From contig JAJEKV010000031.1 of the NCBI GenBank assembly GCA_021234155.1, positions 675,614 through 739,613 of the forward strand: DNA of 64,000 nucleotides, written 5' to 3'. Below, one piece after another: positions 11,452-23,186 of this stretch. The first letter of the stretch is position 1. Each line of letters starts with the position of its first letter. The notes beneath the pieces were generated by a model. The model was not told where the DNA came from, searched no databases, and worked only from the letters and a program-made list of their open reading frames with translations. This stretch comes from Isoetes taiwanensis (taxonomy: Eukaryota > Streptophyta > Lycopodiopsida > Isoetales > Isoetaceae). The position numbers and the translations under genes were made by a program.

Positions 11452-14137
11452 TCAAGCTTTGTTTGATCGATTATTTGGGGCAATGCTCTCAACACGCACA
11501 TTTCTAATACTTGCATGTTCACCTTCACCAATATGCAACTTACTAACTCCCCTCAACTTGCATTCTTCATTCCAAAGTTGAAATGCATTCTCATATGGGA
11601 AGTTATCGAGGTCATAGTCACATGCATATACATAGCGTAGCATCAAGTTTGAATCAAGTCTATTCGAGACTTGTTCTTCACAAATGTCAATGTGGAAAAA
11701 CATCTTTCATCTTGGACACTACCTAAAACCATGCAAAGGCACAACTCTGCCAAGCCTAAAATATTGAGAAATTGCTTCCGCATTAGCCACGGCATTAGTG
11801 GCAAGCTTTTGCCATAAGCGTGTGGCGACACCAATTTTCAATGGATCCTCTAAGTATGGGCGCCTATACATTGTATCCCCAAAGAGAGGAGTTTGAATGG
11901 TCAATTTCTCATAATCTAAAATTCCATCAATCTTTGCTTTGGCTAACCATTCTTTTACAACAAAAAATTTCTCTATTACCTCCATCTTTCTTGCAAATTT
12001 TCTAGAAACAACCACTTGAGAGATATCATTATTCCAAAATGAGGAAAAACAACTCCAATTGCATCCAAAAGCTCATCGGGTGGAAGCGGATCGAAGTTCA
12101 TCGATAAAGCATTTGCAACCTATATACCAATAATGAATCAATGTAACTATATTGGTCAAGAAAGAAATGATAAAAATATGTCATACTCACCTGCTTCATC
12201 TCATGTTTCACTTTCTCTACCACATAATTAAAATCTCCCATCTTGAAGTCTGAATTTTTAAGCCTTCGTCCTCGTCCAATTGGCTTCTTGACATTCAATG
12301 CAATATATTTGTCTTTCCTTATACACATAAAACTCCTAAAACTCATCATATATTCGAAAGCTTTCATTGGTTCCAATCTTCACCAATTTGCGCCATCTAG
12401 CAAATGCCTCATGTCTCTGAAAGCAACTTACCCCCTTGGTACCATCGTCAACATATAATTGCTCAATTTCTGCTTGCATCACCTTCCTCGCTATATTGTA
12501 TTCAGGAATACATATATGCTCATCTTGCGATATCTGAATTAAATGATTGAGCTTAGAAAGCAAGGGTTGCAATGCAAATAATGTAAACAATGTTTCGCCA
12601 TCTGTCAATAGACCATAAAGTTCATTTGCTTTAACCACAATATTTGCATCGTCGTCCAAAGTAAAGTCCTCCACAACACCTAGCAAAGAAGCATATTCTT
12701 TATAAAGTCTTCACACAGGTCTGTACATAGAAATCCATCTGGTAGCAACATCCTTCAATATTTTCTTTCCACCCGTCATACCCTCTGCAAAAGCTTGAAA
12801 GGCTTGAAATCTTTGTGGACTCTTACAAAAGAATTTGTATGCAGTTCTTACCAATAATTCAACCTTGCCCACTTGAGGAAAATCAGAAATAATTTTGTAT
12901 GCCAAGTTGGTGCGATGGCTCATACAATGAATCACCTGTAAATAAGGGGCAAGAACAGTCTGAATTCTCACTCCTAAACCGGTCCTCTTCCCTTGCATTA
13001 CAGATGCACTATCAGCTCCAAAACAAACCAACTTATTAGCACATTAGATACATGTTCCAGGATAATATTAAATAATGTCTCAGCTGTGGAACTCATACCC
13101 AATTTGACAATACCAAGGAAATGTGATTTGCGTTGATAATTAACGACATTGTACAAATGCATGGCTACCCAATTTGTATTATCCACGGCAGTTACTTCAT
13201 CCAAAGATAATGACAAAAAATCAGATGTTTGAAGAATTGAACAAAGCTGACCTTTTAAAGTTTGATTCATGAACTCCGCAAACTCCCATCCTGAGGGAAT
13301 TGACCAATGATACAAAGGGCAAGCGGGTAACTCGTTAGAAAGAAAGAGCTCTCTGATTTCAGAATACTGTGTCATAGGTCTGCCATTTTTAAGTAAGAAG
13401 AAAATAGCTTTCATTTGAATACACTTTGCTTTATACTCTTTCCTATCTTGTTCTGAGAATAAAACATGAAGACATGACGTCTTATCATCTACCTCTTTCG
13501 TCAATATTCTGTGCCTGTCATATTTTTTCAAATGTTTTTGATGTTTGTTTCCATCAGCAAATATTATCTCCTCATAACTCTTACCATTCTCATCACGTTT
13601 GATGACCTTCTGCTTCCCATAGTGTTTGCAAATATTATCGTACTTGCATTGAAATACCTGATCTCTGCCATAATGCCATGTGCATACCTTGCACCTCACC
13701 CATTCTGAGCCATCTAGTACTATGGGCTCCACATCAGGAAACTCAGGAAGTCGTTCTTTTTTGAAAGCACGGCCAATCACATACTGGCTTTTCCTCTTCT
13801 TCCTCTTCTTTGAGTTGGAACCACCTCCTTCATTGTCCCCTGCGGAGGATATATTTTGTTGGGAAACATCATGGACTTCCCTATTTGAAGAAGTGGGAAT
13901 ACTACGTCCAGAATCAGCATTATAAATGCTTTCTTGAATATCATGCCCACTTGAAGAGGATACATGATTAATTTGCATGTTCTTCGACAAGTATTTTTCA
14001 AGACCGGCTTGCCGCTTCATCTGAAAAGTAAATCGAGACAAAGGGCACTCTCTAATAACTGCTCCAACGAGAGAGATGCATGCTTTTCTACATAGAGAAG
14101 AACATACCTTGACGATATTGATCAATCTTTGTATCAC
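11452..14137 (-). pseudogene. hAT superfamily transposase, frameshifted
   Basis: Minus-strand coding region broken into about seven overlapping frames. The N-terminal part (14137-12998, 379 codons uninterrupted) has a basic KKRKKRK stretch, a C-x2-C...H zinc-finger-like segment (VRCKVCTWHYGRD) and the region with SLDEVTAVDNTNW. The next block (13031-12711) contains CFGADSASVMQGKRTG and HCMSHRTNLA, which match the conserved catalytic region of hAT transposases, and ends with TRWIS. The C-terminal block (about 11719-11643) reads DERCFSTLTFVKNKSR, the hATC dimerisation motif. Order, motifs and total length (about 850 residues) fit a full transposase. Frameshifts near 13030, 12690, 12370, 12000-12100 and 11700 mean that this copy is inactive unless some are introns. 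Terminal inverted repeats were not located. Confidence 0.85.
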
Positions 14138-14283
14138 TATTGTGTAGGAGATCTCAGGTTTTAGCTAATTGAAAATGCAAAACCACAAAAAGCAACATCA
14201 TTGCATATCATGAAATGCAATGAAAAACATCAATTACCATTTGGAATTATAAATTTAAATCACGAGTGACAATATTAAATATA

Positions 14284-14312
14284 CTAGTAATAGTGCCCAG
14301 TGTTGCTGGGCA
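14284..14312 (-). other. Helitron 3' end on the minus strand
   Basis: On the minus strand the stem TGCCCAGC (14312-14305), loop AAC and stem ACTGGGCA are followed by CTATTA and CTAG (14287-14284), then T. This is the same hairpin family as at 4704-4733. The element would extend to higher coordinates. I could not fix its 5' TC end, which should lie on the plus strand as GA|T somewhere between about 14.5 and 16.4 kb. Confidence 0.7.
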
Positions 14313-16477
14313 TAAATTGGAAAAAAAAAGGTGAAATCAAGAATTTGTTTATGAATTTATTTCTGCTTACTTCTATGCACTTGAAATAGTAATTTTACTT
14401 GGTTCTATGCACTTGAATTGCTTTATGATTTTCATCATTAGAATTCAATGCCTTCTTTTTACTTCTTTATTATCGCTTTGTTGTCCGAAGGGAACTCGTG
14501 ATATACACATTTATCAAGATAGAGTTACATTATGAAATCCTCATTGACACGGGAATATAATCAATGCATGAATTATGCAAGCCATTTGATATTATACATC
14601 TATTGTAGCAATTTTCCATAGTACATGCATATCTTCCTATACCGGCCTTTGGACTGCCTCAGATGGCAGAATCTCTTCTTTGATAATCATTATTTCTCTA
14701 TCTAAAAGTAGCAATTTTCCATAGTACTCAAATTATATCCCTTTACAACTGTATTTGCAATCTCAAATGCCAAAATCCCTACTATCCAACATCGTTATAC
14801 TACTCCTAATGTATATAATGCGTGCCAATTTTCCTTGAGCTAAGTTAAAAATTTGCACTCCAAAGGAATGCTGCATTTTTTCAAACCTGTAAAGTAGGAA
14901 ATGAACATACTTTGCCAAGAAAGACTTGCGATACCGCTTGATGATTGTGGCATGAACAAAGCTATACACAGGGCCTATTGCATAAAACAATCCCTTGCAA
15001 ACGAATAACTTGGATGAGAAATGGGAAAAAATTAGAGCATATGGAACCTCATCTCTGAGGGTTCATGGTTGCAGGATGCAAACATTGGTGGCGTAACGAG
15101 CAGTATATGGGATCTTTGGTGCTATATAATTCTGTTGTGTAGAAAAGGGAAGCAATAGCATACCTGTCTAGCATGCTAAAATATGAAGGCCGTTTAACAT
15201 TGAAAAGACATACAATTTAATTGTCATCACCTTGCATCTAAATGCCGAGTTAATGCCATTTGATGGCCCGAGATCTAGGCTGTAAATTTTATGTTCACCC
15301 GGTGATGCCCCCGCGGCGAATTAACAATCGATTACTGAATAAAAAGATGCAAATTCATCATTGTGGAATAGTATAACCTTAGATAAATATAAAGCGTGCA
15401 TAATGGACTTCATGAACTCTCTTTGTAATCTGCACCATTTGCCTTAAAGACACAAATAGTTAGGTTCCATCCAGTATAATTTATGAAAGCTTAAACTATG
15501 AGTGTTGCAATACAATAACTTGTAAACCATCCTTCCTTATAGGCCTAGACTGCATATTGTACAGTAATGAGTCAAAACAAACAAACATAGAATCATAAAT
15601 ATTGTTAGGTTCAAATTCTATCACCAACAAAAAACTAAACTCATTCTATTCGTGAAGCATAAAACTAATACATGAAATGAGAAATTCTTTTATTGCAGCT
15701 TATAAAAATGCATGCACTCACAACTTGAACATTGCATAGCTCTTCCATAAGACTGCCGGCATGATTTAAGTTTGAATTCAATAGAGATCAAAGTTTTAAC
15801 ATGCCTAGTGTAATGAAAAGCACACTTACAAATAATTATAGGTGATAAGAAATTGCTACATCCTCATACGGACCCGCTTTTAACTTCCCTTTGCAATGCC
15901 AAATCAAGAACAAATTCAAGACATAACCACTTAGAGATGATAGCGAATAATCATCACCATCTGAACAACTGGCTTTTCAAAGAGCGACCTCGGGCACATG
16001 CAATTTCTTCCAAAGGCCATATGATCAAGCAACTTGGACTCAATGGGCTCGTTACGAGTAAACTGACCACGGGAATGGCGTTCTTAAATTTTAGAATAAA
16101 AATAAGGCCGAAAGGAGAGCTCTTGAGCTGGTTCCGATTTTGTGGCTGATCTTAGATCTTGTAAAATAAAGCGCCTTTTCGATCGGCGTATTGCAAAGCT
16201 CACATCCGCGAGAATGAATTTTGAATGTGAAACCTAAAGGGTCCTTAAATTCCTCTGCAGTTGGGGAAAATGTAGGTGCTTCTAGGAGGTTAAGCTCCCC
16301 AAATCCTTCCCAAGTTTGTTTCTTCGTTTTGAAGCCAACCTTCTATTTGCCAACGACCTCAATCTGAGTCTTACCTTAACCAGGGCCAGATCCGGTGTAT
16401 GAGTGGCGAAGTCGGAGCATCCGCATGCGCATCCATTATCCGCATCATCAGTTAAAATGCATATCCTTGAGTAGCTG
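14313..16477. other. Probable body of a second Helitron; no genes recognised
   Basis: AT-rich sequence with a few short ORFs, none with a recognisable motif. The last 400 bp (about 16080-16477) are less AT-rich and may already belong to the 5' leader of the retrotransposon that follows, but no LTR copy matching 21377-22912 is visible here. Confidence 0.35.
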
Positions 16478-17434
16478 AGATGGAGCACGGCGAGACTAGT
16501 GCGGGCGCACATACTGTAGTAGGGCAGGCGACTCCTATGGAGGAGGAACCTGATGTACGAGGGCTAGCTACTCGCGTACAGGAAACCCAGAAGAACCTGG
16601 AGACCATGCAGACGAATTGGAGACCCTTCTTTGCGGCGCGGATGGCCTAGGAAGTCTGCGGAAGGGAAGTCTCCGGCGGTTTGTGGTGGTGGACCGGATG
16701 TACACGGTACTAGTGCTCTTGTGGGCGATCCTTGAAAAGTTCCGGATTAAGCAAGGAGGACATCCGCAGTCTCGAGCGCACAAAGATCCCCGGTGGGGCC
16801 AGGAAAGACATTGTTGAGGAAGCTGATGGCTTGGATTGACAAGCTTGAGACCTTCTTTGGGAGGCTACCAATAAAAAAGGGGATAAAGAAGCGGTTGTTT
16901 ATCCAGTTTGAATCTGCGGCTGAAATCGGGCGCCTATAGTTGGTTAAATGTTCCTACCATGAAGAAAGAGGTGAATACCTAGTCTGATTTCAGGAAATAC
17001 TTTATTGGGGAGTATGCACCTCCGGCATGATGCTTTCGTGATGCGCTTGAAGCTTCTGATCTTGTATGCAGACGGAGTTCTCTTAGTGCTTATATCAATA
17101 AAGATGCGGGGTTATATCCACGGGGTTGGAGACTTGTTCGAGGCTCGGCGGGTTGATTTCTTCCTAGGTGGTCTATCGGTGTTGCTCTCAAAAGCGGATA
17201 ATCGGGTTGAAGCCGAGGATTTTGAGAACAGCGATGTTGGCTCGTCGGCTTGGGGAAGAGGATGAGTCTTTTAAAGAAGGCGTCGGGAAGTTCTCAAAAG
17301 AAAAGCAGGTTTTCAAGAAGAAAAAGTCGAAAAGTCGAGGCGGACCTAAGTCTAAGTCGGGTGGAGAGTCCAAGGCAGCGTAAAGGCGGACTCTAAGTCC
17401 GTGGTCCCGGGGAAAGGGATTTTACGCTATAGGT
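16478..17434 (+). pseudogene. gag: Ty3/Gypsy gag remnant
   Basis: The ATG at 16478 opens a frame (MEHGETSAGAHTVVGQ) that runs for about 55 codons before a stop. Further gag-like pieces follow in shifting frames, including a conserved capsid-type region around 16840-17110 (FRKYFIGEYAPP) and a basic, K/S-rich tail at about 17270-17370. A CCHC-like zinc knuckle is split by a frameshift at 17420-17475 (YRCGEHG in one frame, SHECSQPE in the next). It encoded the capsid/nucleocapsid that packages element RNA; this copy is not translatable. Confidence 0.75.
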
Positions 17435-17914
17435 GTGGAGAGCACGGGCGTTAGTCATGAATGTTCTCAGCCCGAGAACAAAGCGATAACAAAAAAAAAG
17501 CGTGGTGAAAAGGCTGAAGAAGTATTGGAATCTAAGACGGTTTCAGCCATTGCCATGGAAGAGTTGTGTGCGCTGGATAAACCCGCAAGCAAAGACATCA
17601 TGGACATGTTTGCTGGGCGTGTGATTAGATTCTTGGGCAGAATCATGAGCCAAAATGTTGTGGTGTTATTGGATTGTGGCTCTTCTGACATGTTTATATC
17701 TTCTAAGTTGGTGGAAGAACTGCACCTACCTTGTGTAAAGACTAATAAGTACAAGGTAGATGGGCCTTTTGTGAATGATTCTAAGGTGGAGGATCGTAAA
17801 GCTCTTGGGGTGCCCTTCTGTATTCAAGGATACCAAGAAAAGCTTGATTTTGACCTCTTGGATGTTGGCCGGTATGATGTGGTACTGGGGATAACACAGT
17901 TGCGATTGGGTTAA
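17435..17914 (+). pseudogene. pol: Ty3/Gypsy retropepsin-like aspartic protease domain
   Basis: An open stretch of 159 codons that begins at the zinc knuckle. It contains VVVLLDCGSSDMFISSKLVEEL, which aligns with the D-S/T-G active-site motif of retrotransposon proteases, but the central residue is Cys (DCG), so the catalytic motif is probably damaged. It ends with a hydrophobic YDVVLGITQL motif typical of the second half of the protease. The frame stops at 17914 before the RT region. Confidence 0.8.
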
Positions 17915-18117
17915 GCCCTACGGCAATGGGTTGGAACACTCACCAGGTGGCCGAAGCGATGGGCGGGAGATCTATCTGCGGGGGAGTCCTTTGGACGGGA
18001 GCTTCCAAATCGTGTAATCGCTAAACCCCAATCAAGAGCGTGCGTAAATCTTCCAATCAATGTTTTCTTCTATTTATTGATGAATGTTATCCTGCTGTTG
18101 AGTGCTGTCATATGAGT

Positions 18118-18660
18118 AGGGTTGCCCTTAAGGGGCTATTTATAGCCAAATGGCTATATTTTGAATATTTTCGAAAATGAGATACTAAAGCTAAATAGGT
18201 TACTATTGAAAATAAATTATATTCTTTAAGCCAAAGTTTTACCATTTCATCCACCGCCTTTCTTAAATTAGCCATACATTCTTAAGCTCGGATCTAGAGT
18301 TTAAGCCTCGGTTCCATGGATCTAAGTATTTAGGATCATAGATTATCCCCTTACCAACATTGTAGATCAAGTAATTGTTTGCTAGGCGTAGTGGACCATA
18401 GTAGAATACTCAAAAATCAACAACTACTCAAATTTTGCTAAACATAATAGGTTTTTAATCCACGTAAGTTGTATGTGAATTGACATCTAATTTATTTATT
18501 TCAATTACCACATTAACGTTGGCAAGATTAGCCCGAGTTTCTATGAAATAGTTCAAATTCATAAAAAGTAATCGCCTACAAAATTAATATAGAAAGCTTA
18601 TGATTAAGCCTCACCTTCTAAATCACGCCTATGCAGATATGGCCTTAAGGGCAACCCTGA
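18118..18660. mobile_element. 543 bp hAT-type MITE inserted in the Gypsy element
   Basis: Flanked by a perfect 8 bp duplication ATATGAGT (18110-18117 and 18661-18668). The ends are inverted: AGGGTTGCCCTTAAGG on the left, and CCTTAAGGGCAACCCTGA on the right. An 8 bp duplication with CAGGG-like ends is the hAT signature. It has no coding capacity. It must be younger than the retrotransposon that it interrupts. Confidence 0.85.
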
Positions 18661-18668
18661 ATATGAGT

Positions 18669-19700
18669 GCTGATAGTGGGGTCATAGAGAATTCAAAAGG
18701 CCAAAGAGAGTTGCAGGATTTGTTGTATGAATTTGAGGATGTGTTCCACTGAGGCTGCTGCGAAGGTCTTCCACCTAGTAGAGATTGAACATGAAATTGA
18801 TTTAGAGCACGGATCCAAACACGTGTTTAAGTAGCCCTTATTGATTGTCCATATTGGAACAAGAGGAGGTAAAGAAGCAGGTTCATGAGCTATTAGCCAA
18901 AGGGTTTGTGAGACCTAGCAAATCCCTTATGGTGCTCCTATCATTCTAGTCAAGAAAAAGGGCGGATCAATGCGGATGTGCATTGATTATCGCCTGAATA
19001 AGATCATGATCAAGAATAGGTACCCTTTGCCTAGAATTGGCGAGATTATGGATAGATTAACGGGAGCTAAATATTTTTCTAAGTTGGATTTCTTGCTGAT
19101 GGTTATCATCGGATAAGGGTGAAGGAGTCGGATGTTCCTAAGGCGCCTTTAGACCACCTTGTTGGTCATTTTGAATTTTTGTGATGCCTTTTGGACTAAC
19201 GAATGCTCACGCTACTTTTTCGAATGATGAATGAGGTTTTTGCGGGATGTCTTGATACTTTTATTGAAGTATTTTTAGATGATATCTGGTTTATAGCAAA
19301 ACCTTGGATGAGCATTTGAATCATTTTAGCGTTTTGTGCTAACTTTCTGCTTTCGAACTGACAGCATAAGAAGATGTCAAAATGTGAATTTTTGAAAGCA
19401 CAGGTGGAATATTTGGGCCACATTGTATCTGGCGAAGGTGTGGCTGTAGATCCCAAGAAGGCGGAGGCAATTCAATCTTGGCACATTGCCAAAGAATGTA
19501 TCCGAGTTCGCGTAGTTTCTTGGGATTGGCCGGTATTATCGTGGAGTGCATGCGGAAGTTTGCCAAGATTGCGGTTGCTTTAACTATGTTGTTGAAAACT
19601 AATGTCGATGGCAATGGGCGGGAAGCGGCGGCGCAATGGATATATTGAAGATGTTGCTAATCTAAAATTAAGCCTATTACATTTGATTCGGACATGAGTA
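18669..19700 (+). pseudogene. pol: Ty3/Gypsy reverse transcriptase, degraded
   Basis: Plus-strand fragments in several frames. Around 18950-19080 they read [20 protein letters not shown] followed by [21 protein letters not shown], the classic RT fingers region. Around 19130-19210 are FEFL-type and PFGLTNAHATF-type segments, and 19265-19290 reads VFLDDI, the YxDD-like catalytic motif. 19374-19480 (KMSKCEFLKAQVEYLGHIVS) is the conserved region that leads into the RT connection. Numerous indels separate these blocks. Sequence order and motifs are those of plant chromoviruses. Confidence 0.85.
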
Positions 19701-20040
19701 AACCTTATGAGGTTTACGGATGCATGTGGTTATGCCATTGGCCATTTGTTCTCATGCGGGGATGGTAGAGTAGTGGCGTCACGAAAGTTGCCAACTCAAT
19801 CTTCTTGAGAATTATTCCATCTATGGCAGGGAGTTCTTGGCAATGGTTCATGCGCTCAAAGTCTGGAAACATTATCTCTCGCAATAAGTGTGAGTTTGTG
19901 GTCTATCTTGATCATAAACCGTTGAAATTCCCCGCAAAGCCGGGCCGAGGTAAGTCAAAGGCAAGCAAGATGGTTGGACTTTCTTTCTCAATTTTATTTT
20001 CATGTTGAACATCTTCAGGAAAAAGAATCACATTCTTGAT
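19701..20040 (+). pseudogene. pol: Ty3/Gypsy RNase H domain remnant
   Basis: Fragments such as the one at 19860-19925 (NKCEFVVYLDHKPLKF) match the Gypsy RNase H region, where 'T/V-D-H-K-P-L' is strongly conserved. Upstream pieces around 19670-19800 (ITFDSDMSKPY, then GHLFSCGDGRVVAS in a shifted frame) complete the block. Frameshifted. Confidence 0.7.
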
Positions 20041-21160
20041 GCTTGGGATATTGAGAATGGATACGGTATCATAAAGGGGCGTATTTATGTTCTAGCTGTT
20101 GACACTTTGAAAGCAAGTATTGAAGCGAATTCCACGATGCACCTTATCTTTGGGCATGGAGGTGAGTGGAAAACATATGAATAAGCTCAAGAGAATGTTT
20201 TATTGGCCACTTGAAAGAGAGATGTGCGGAATATGTAAAAGTTTGTGAAACTTGTTAGCAGGTTAAAGGAGTCGAGCCTCTGCCTGTGCGAGAGGAGAGA
20301 TGGAGTGAAATCTCTATGGATTTCATTGTGAAATTACCTCGCTATGCATCACTATACTTTCGATACTTGTCATTGTGGATAGGTTGGCCAGTATGCATGC
20401 TTTATACCTCGACAAAGAATGCTTGATGGCTTGGCGGTGGATCGCGGCATGTATTTCCTATTTTTGATTACCCAAAGCTATTGTGCTTGATGAGATGTGA
20501 AATTCTTGGGAATTTCTGGCGCTGAGTGTTCTCTGCATTAAAATGCACTCTTGATTCTCTAGTGGAGATCATCCCGGAAAACGGATGGGCAAAAAAAAGA
20601 GTAAATCAAATTACGGAGGATATCTTTGAGATCTTATGTGGCCACTCGGCAATCCAATAGGAGGACTATTTGCCAATTGTGGAGTCCAGTGAGCATCAAA
20701 ACTAGCCCGTTTGTGGGCTGTTTTGGGAGAAATCCCGGAGGACACTGTATCGCTTGGTTTTGATGGGCTGGCCAATCTTTGCTATAAGTATGCTTGAAGG
20801 CATGGATGTGACACTTGGGTTGTGTCAATTGCATATGAAAGCGAGCCCGGATCGGGCAAGGGAACGCGTGCCAATTTGTCGAAACCCCGTCGGTACGCAT
20901 GAGGGTCGGATGGTGTACCTTCGTGTGGTCTTCCACAAAATCTGAAAAAAAAAAAGAATATTGCCATTGCTTGCAAGAAAGAAACCAAAGCTCTCCCCAA
21001 GATACAGTGGTCCTTATAAGATTTTGAAGAAATATAGTGATGTTGCCTTCAAGTTGCAACTTCCACCAAATATGGACATTCATCCAGTTTTCCATGTGAG
21101 CCAGTTGCGACCAGCTCTGGGGAAAGCTGCGAATGTTGTGCCTTCTCAGAAACACATGGT
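20041..21160 (+). pseudogene. pol: Ty3/Gypsy integrase remnant
   Basis: Integrase pieces in mixed frames. 20165-20230 matches the region ending 'MFYWPLERD' of the zinc-binding domain. 20290-20400 carries the start of the catalytic core (WISMDFIV-like in broken frames). 20960-21160 is an uninterrupted stretch encoding PKLSPRYSGPYKILKKYSDV and LPPNMDIHPVFHVSQLRPAL, the conserved GPY/F-type end of chromovirus integrases. Inactive. Confidence 0.75.
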
Positions 21161-21164
21161 GTAG

Positions 21165-21350
21165 TTGGATAGAATTCCTACCCCTGAAAGAATATTGAAT
21201 TCCCGGATAGTGCGGATCCGCCAAAGAGACCAGATGGAATTTCTGGTGAAATGGAAGCATAGACCTGTCTCAGAGGCGACGTGGGAGAGTCGTCGTTTCA
21301 TGACTCAATATCCGGATGTCATGGCTCAATGGTCTGGAGCCGATTCTTGA
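21165..21350 (+). pseudogene. Chromodomain at the C-terminus of the Gypsy integrase
   Basis: Reads PERILNSRIVRIRQRDQMEF then LVKWKHRPVSEATWES, a chromodomain with the typical ILxxR, LVKWxxxP and EATWE motifs. It directly follows the integrase and an in-frame stop (TAG) separates the two. In chromoviruses this domain directs integration to heterochromatin marks. Its presence places the element in the Chromoviridae lineage of Ty3/Gypsy. Confidence 0.88.
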
Positions 21351-21376
21351 GGACAAGAATCCCAGGGGGGGAATAA

Positions 21377-22912
21377 TGTTATGCCTATTAAATTTACAGA
21401 CCATTGTTTGAAATTTTGCATGCATGCTAATGTTGGCATAATAGAATGTTCTATGGTTGGCCCATAGATGGGTAATGGTCACATACCCCCTAGTCTAGCT
21501 TAAGGCGGTGTGTTACACATGGTCTGGGACACTAGGGAACGGTGTGCCTTGTTGTAATGGTTATGGTGATTAACTTGGACCATTAAGATTTATTCTCTTG
21601 AATAAATGGTAACAAGGCAATAGTATGTTATAGTAAGTTAAAGGTTTAAAATACCTATATGGTTGAAATAACCTTAAGGTTAAAAAGGTGAGCACCGGAA
21701 TAGAGGGTGGTGCCACCTACGGCTGTCTGATACAGCCTTGATCTGGGGTTGGGGCAGCGGAGGTCTACCGAACCAGTTGCAAGCTTAACCAGCTGCTGCC
21801 ATAATGCCACGTGGCGTTGCCACAGTGGCAGGAGATAGAATCAAAGAGCAGGCGGCCGGATTGGTCAGGGAAAAAAGGAGAAGGCCGGATTTGGTCTAAG
21901 AACCAAGCAACAAGCCAAGGGAAGACTACAGCTGCCGAATTTGGTTGCAGAAGGAAGCAACAAGAGCATACCGGAAGGAAGAAGTCGGAATTAAGAATAA
22001 AGGTGGGGGCAATCCAAAAGGATAGCCCTGGTGGAGACATTGCTGTACCAGAATTGCGGCAGGAAGCTTATACCTGATAAGCCTGAGCTGGATGTATTCT
22101 GGTATTGCCCTTGGGCAGATATGCTACAGGGATCATAGTAGAGAAAGAACTACTAGTGATCAATAAGCTCCATGATAAACTGGAACAGCAAGAGTCTGGA
22201 ATGCCAGGAACTCGTCCCCTGTCCTAAGAACTGCTTAATCGTCCCTTTCTGGAAATCCGGTCTTTAATCCGAGGAAGCTTAGAGCCTTACCCTGTTGTGA
22301 CCAAGCAGTTGGTTGCAATAGCAACCGTGAGGGGCTGCTTGTCCTTGCAGTTATTCTAAAGCTGCTGAAACTTCTCCTTTGAGTACCTTCTGTGAGTATT
22401 GCCATGGTGTAATGCTCACCTTAAAGGTATCTCGTGAGTGCTAGTGCGATGTGATGTAGTGTTGGTATGGGACGACACTATATTAACATCAATAGTATAG
22501 TGAAAGCAAGACCCCTAGCATTGAGTTATGCTCATTATGTATCTTCATGATACTGGGGAAAGCATGATGAGTGCTGACCCAAGGGAGTTTGGTGCATGGC
22601 ATTGTTACACATGAGTGTGGCTTGTCTAGATAGGAACTAAAGGTACTGGTGAGGTAAAGTCTGTCGCTGGTATGGGATAGTCGCATGCGGAACCAACAGT
22701 CTAGTAACCTGAGTCTTTATGATGCCTGCAGTTTCTCCAGGACATTGGATCCACCAGCGCGGGGGTTCTAGACGACGTACTGTCTAGATATGGCGGGGTG
22801 TGTCTGTTGGCAGATGCTATGGTGCGTGTGGTGGATTCCATATGTGTGTTCTTGCAGTTCTCAGTCGTTGCTTCATGTTGACATTACCGGATAACTCATA
22901 TGTAGCATAATA
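21377..22912 (+). mobile_element. 3' LTR of the chromovirus
   Basis: A purine-rich tract (CCCAGGGGGGGAATAA, ending at 21376) precedes TGTTATGC, and a matching inverted end GCATAATA is found at 22905-22912. The interval of about 1.5 kb between them has no coding sequence. The expected final CA is changed to TA. No second LTR copy was seen upstream of gag, so the 5' LTR appears to be lost and the element cannot be dated by LTR comparison. Confidence 0.6.
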
Positions 22913-23044
22913 ATAGGGGGTTTTCTTTGTGTTTTTGTACGCTTTTCACTAAGGTTTTCCTATGATTTCGTGATGTATTCAAATGGATGTACTAATGCGT
23001 ATATCTAGAGTGCACCATTTCTGAGCCATTGATTTTAGCCTTTT

Positions 23045-23165
23045 TTTCCAATGGTCAACAACCAATGGCTCACAACAAAAGCTCTTTTTTTGTGCGTGTG
23101 GTGCATAATGGTCAACAGCCAATGGCTCACAACAAAAGCCCTTTTTGTGTGTGTGGTGCATAATG
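23045..23165. repeat. Two-copy tandem repeat, about 58 bp
   Basis: The phrase AATGGTCAACARCCAATGGC through GTGTGTGGTGCATAATGG occurs twice in a row (starting at about 23051 and 23109), with small differences in the T run. Confidence 0.8.
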
Positions 23166-23186
23166 GGCACATGAAGGGCTTGAAGG

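Noticed and set aside
20634-21260. Minus-strand ORF of 208 codons in the Gypsy integrase region
   Set aside because: It is antisense to recognisable integrase sequence (GPYKILKK, HPVFHVSQLRP), so it is a shadow.
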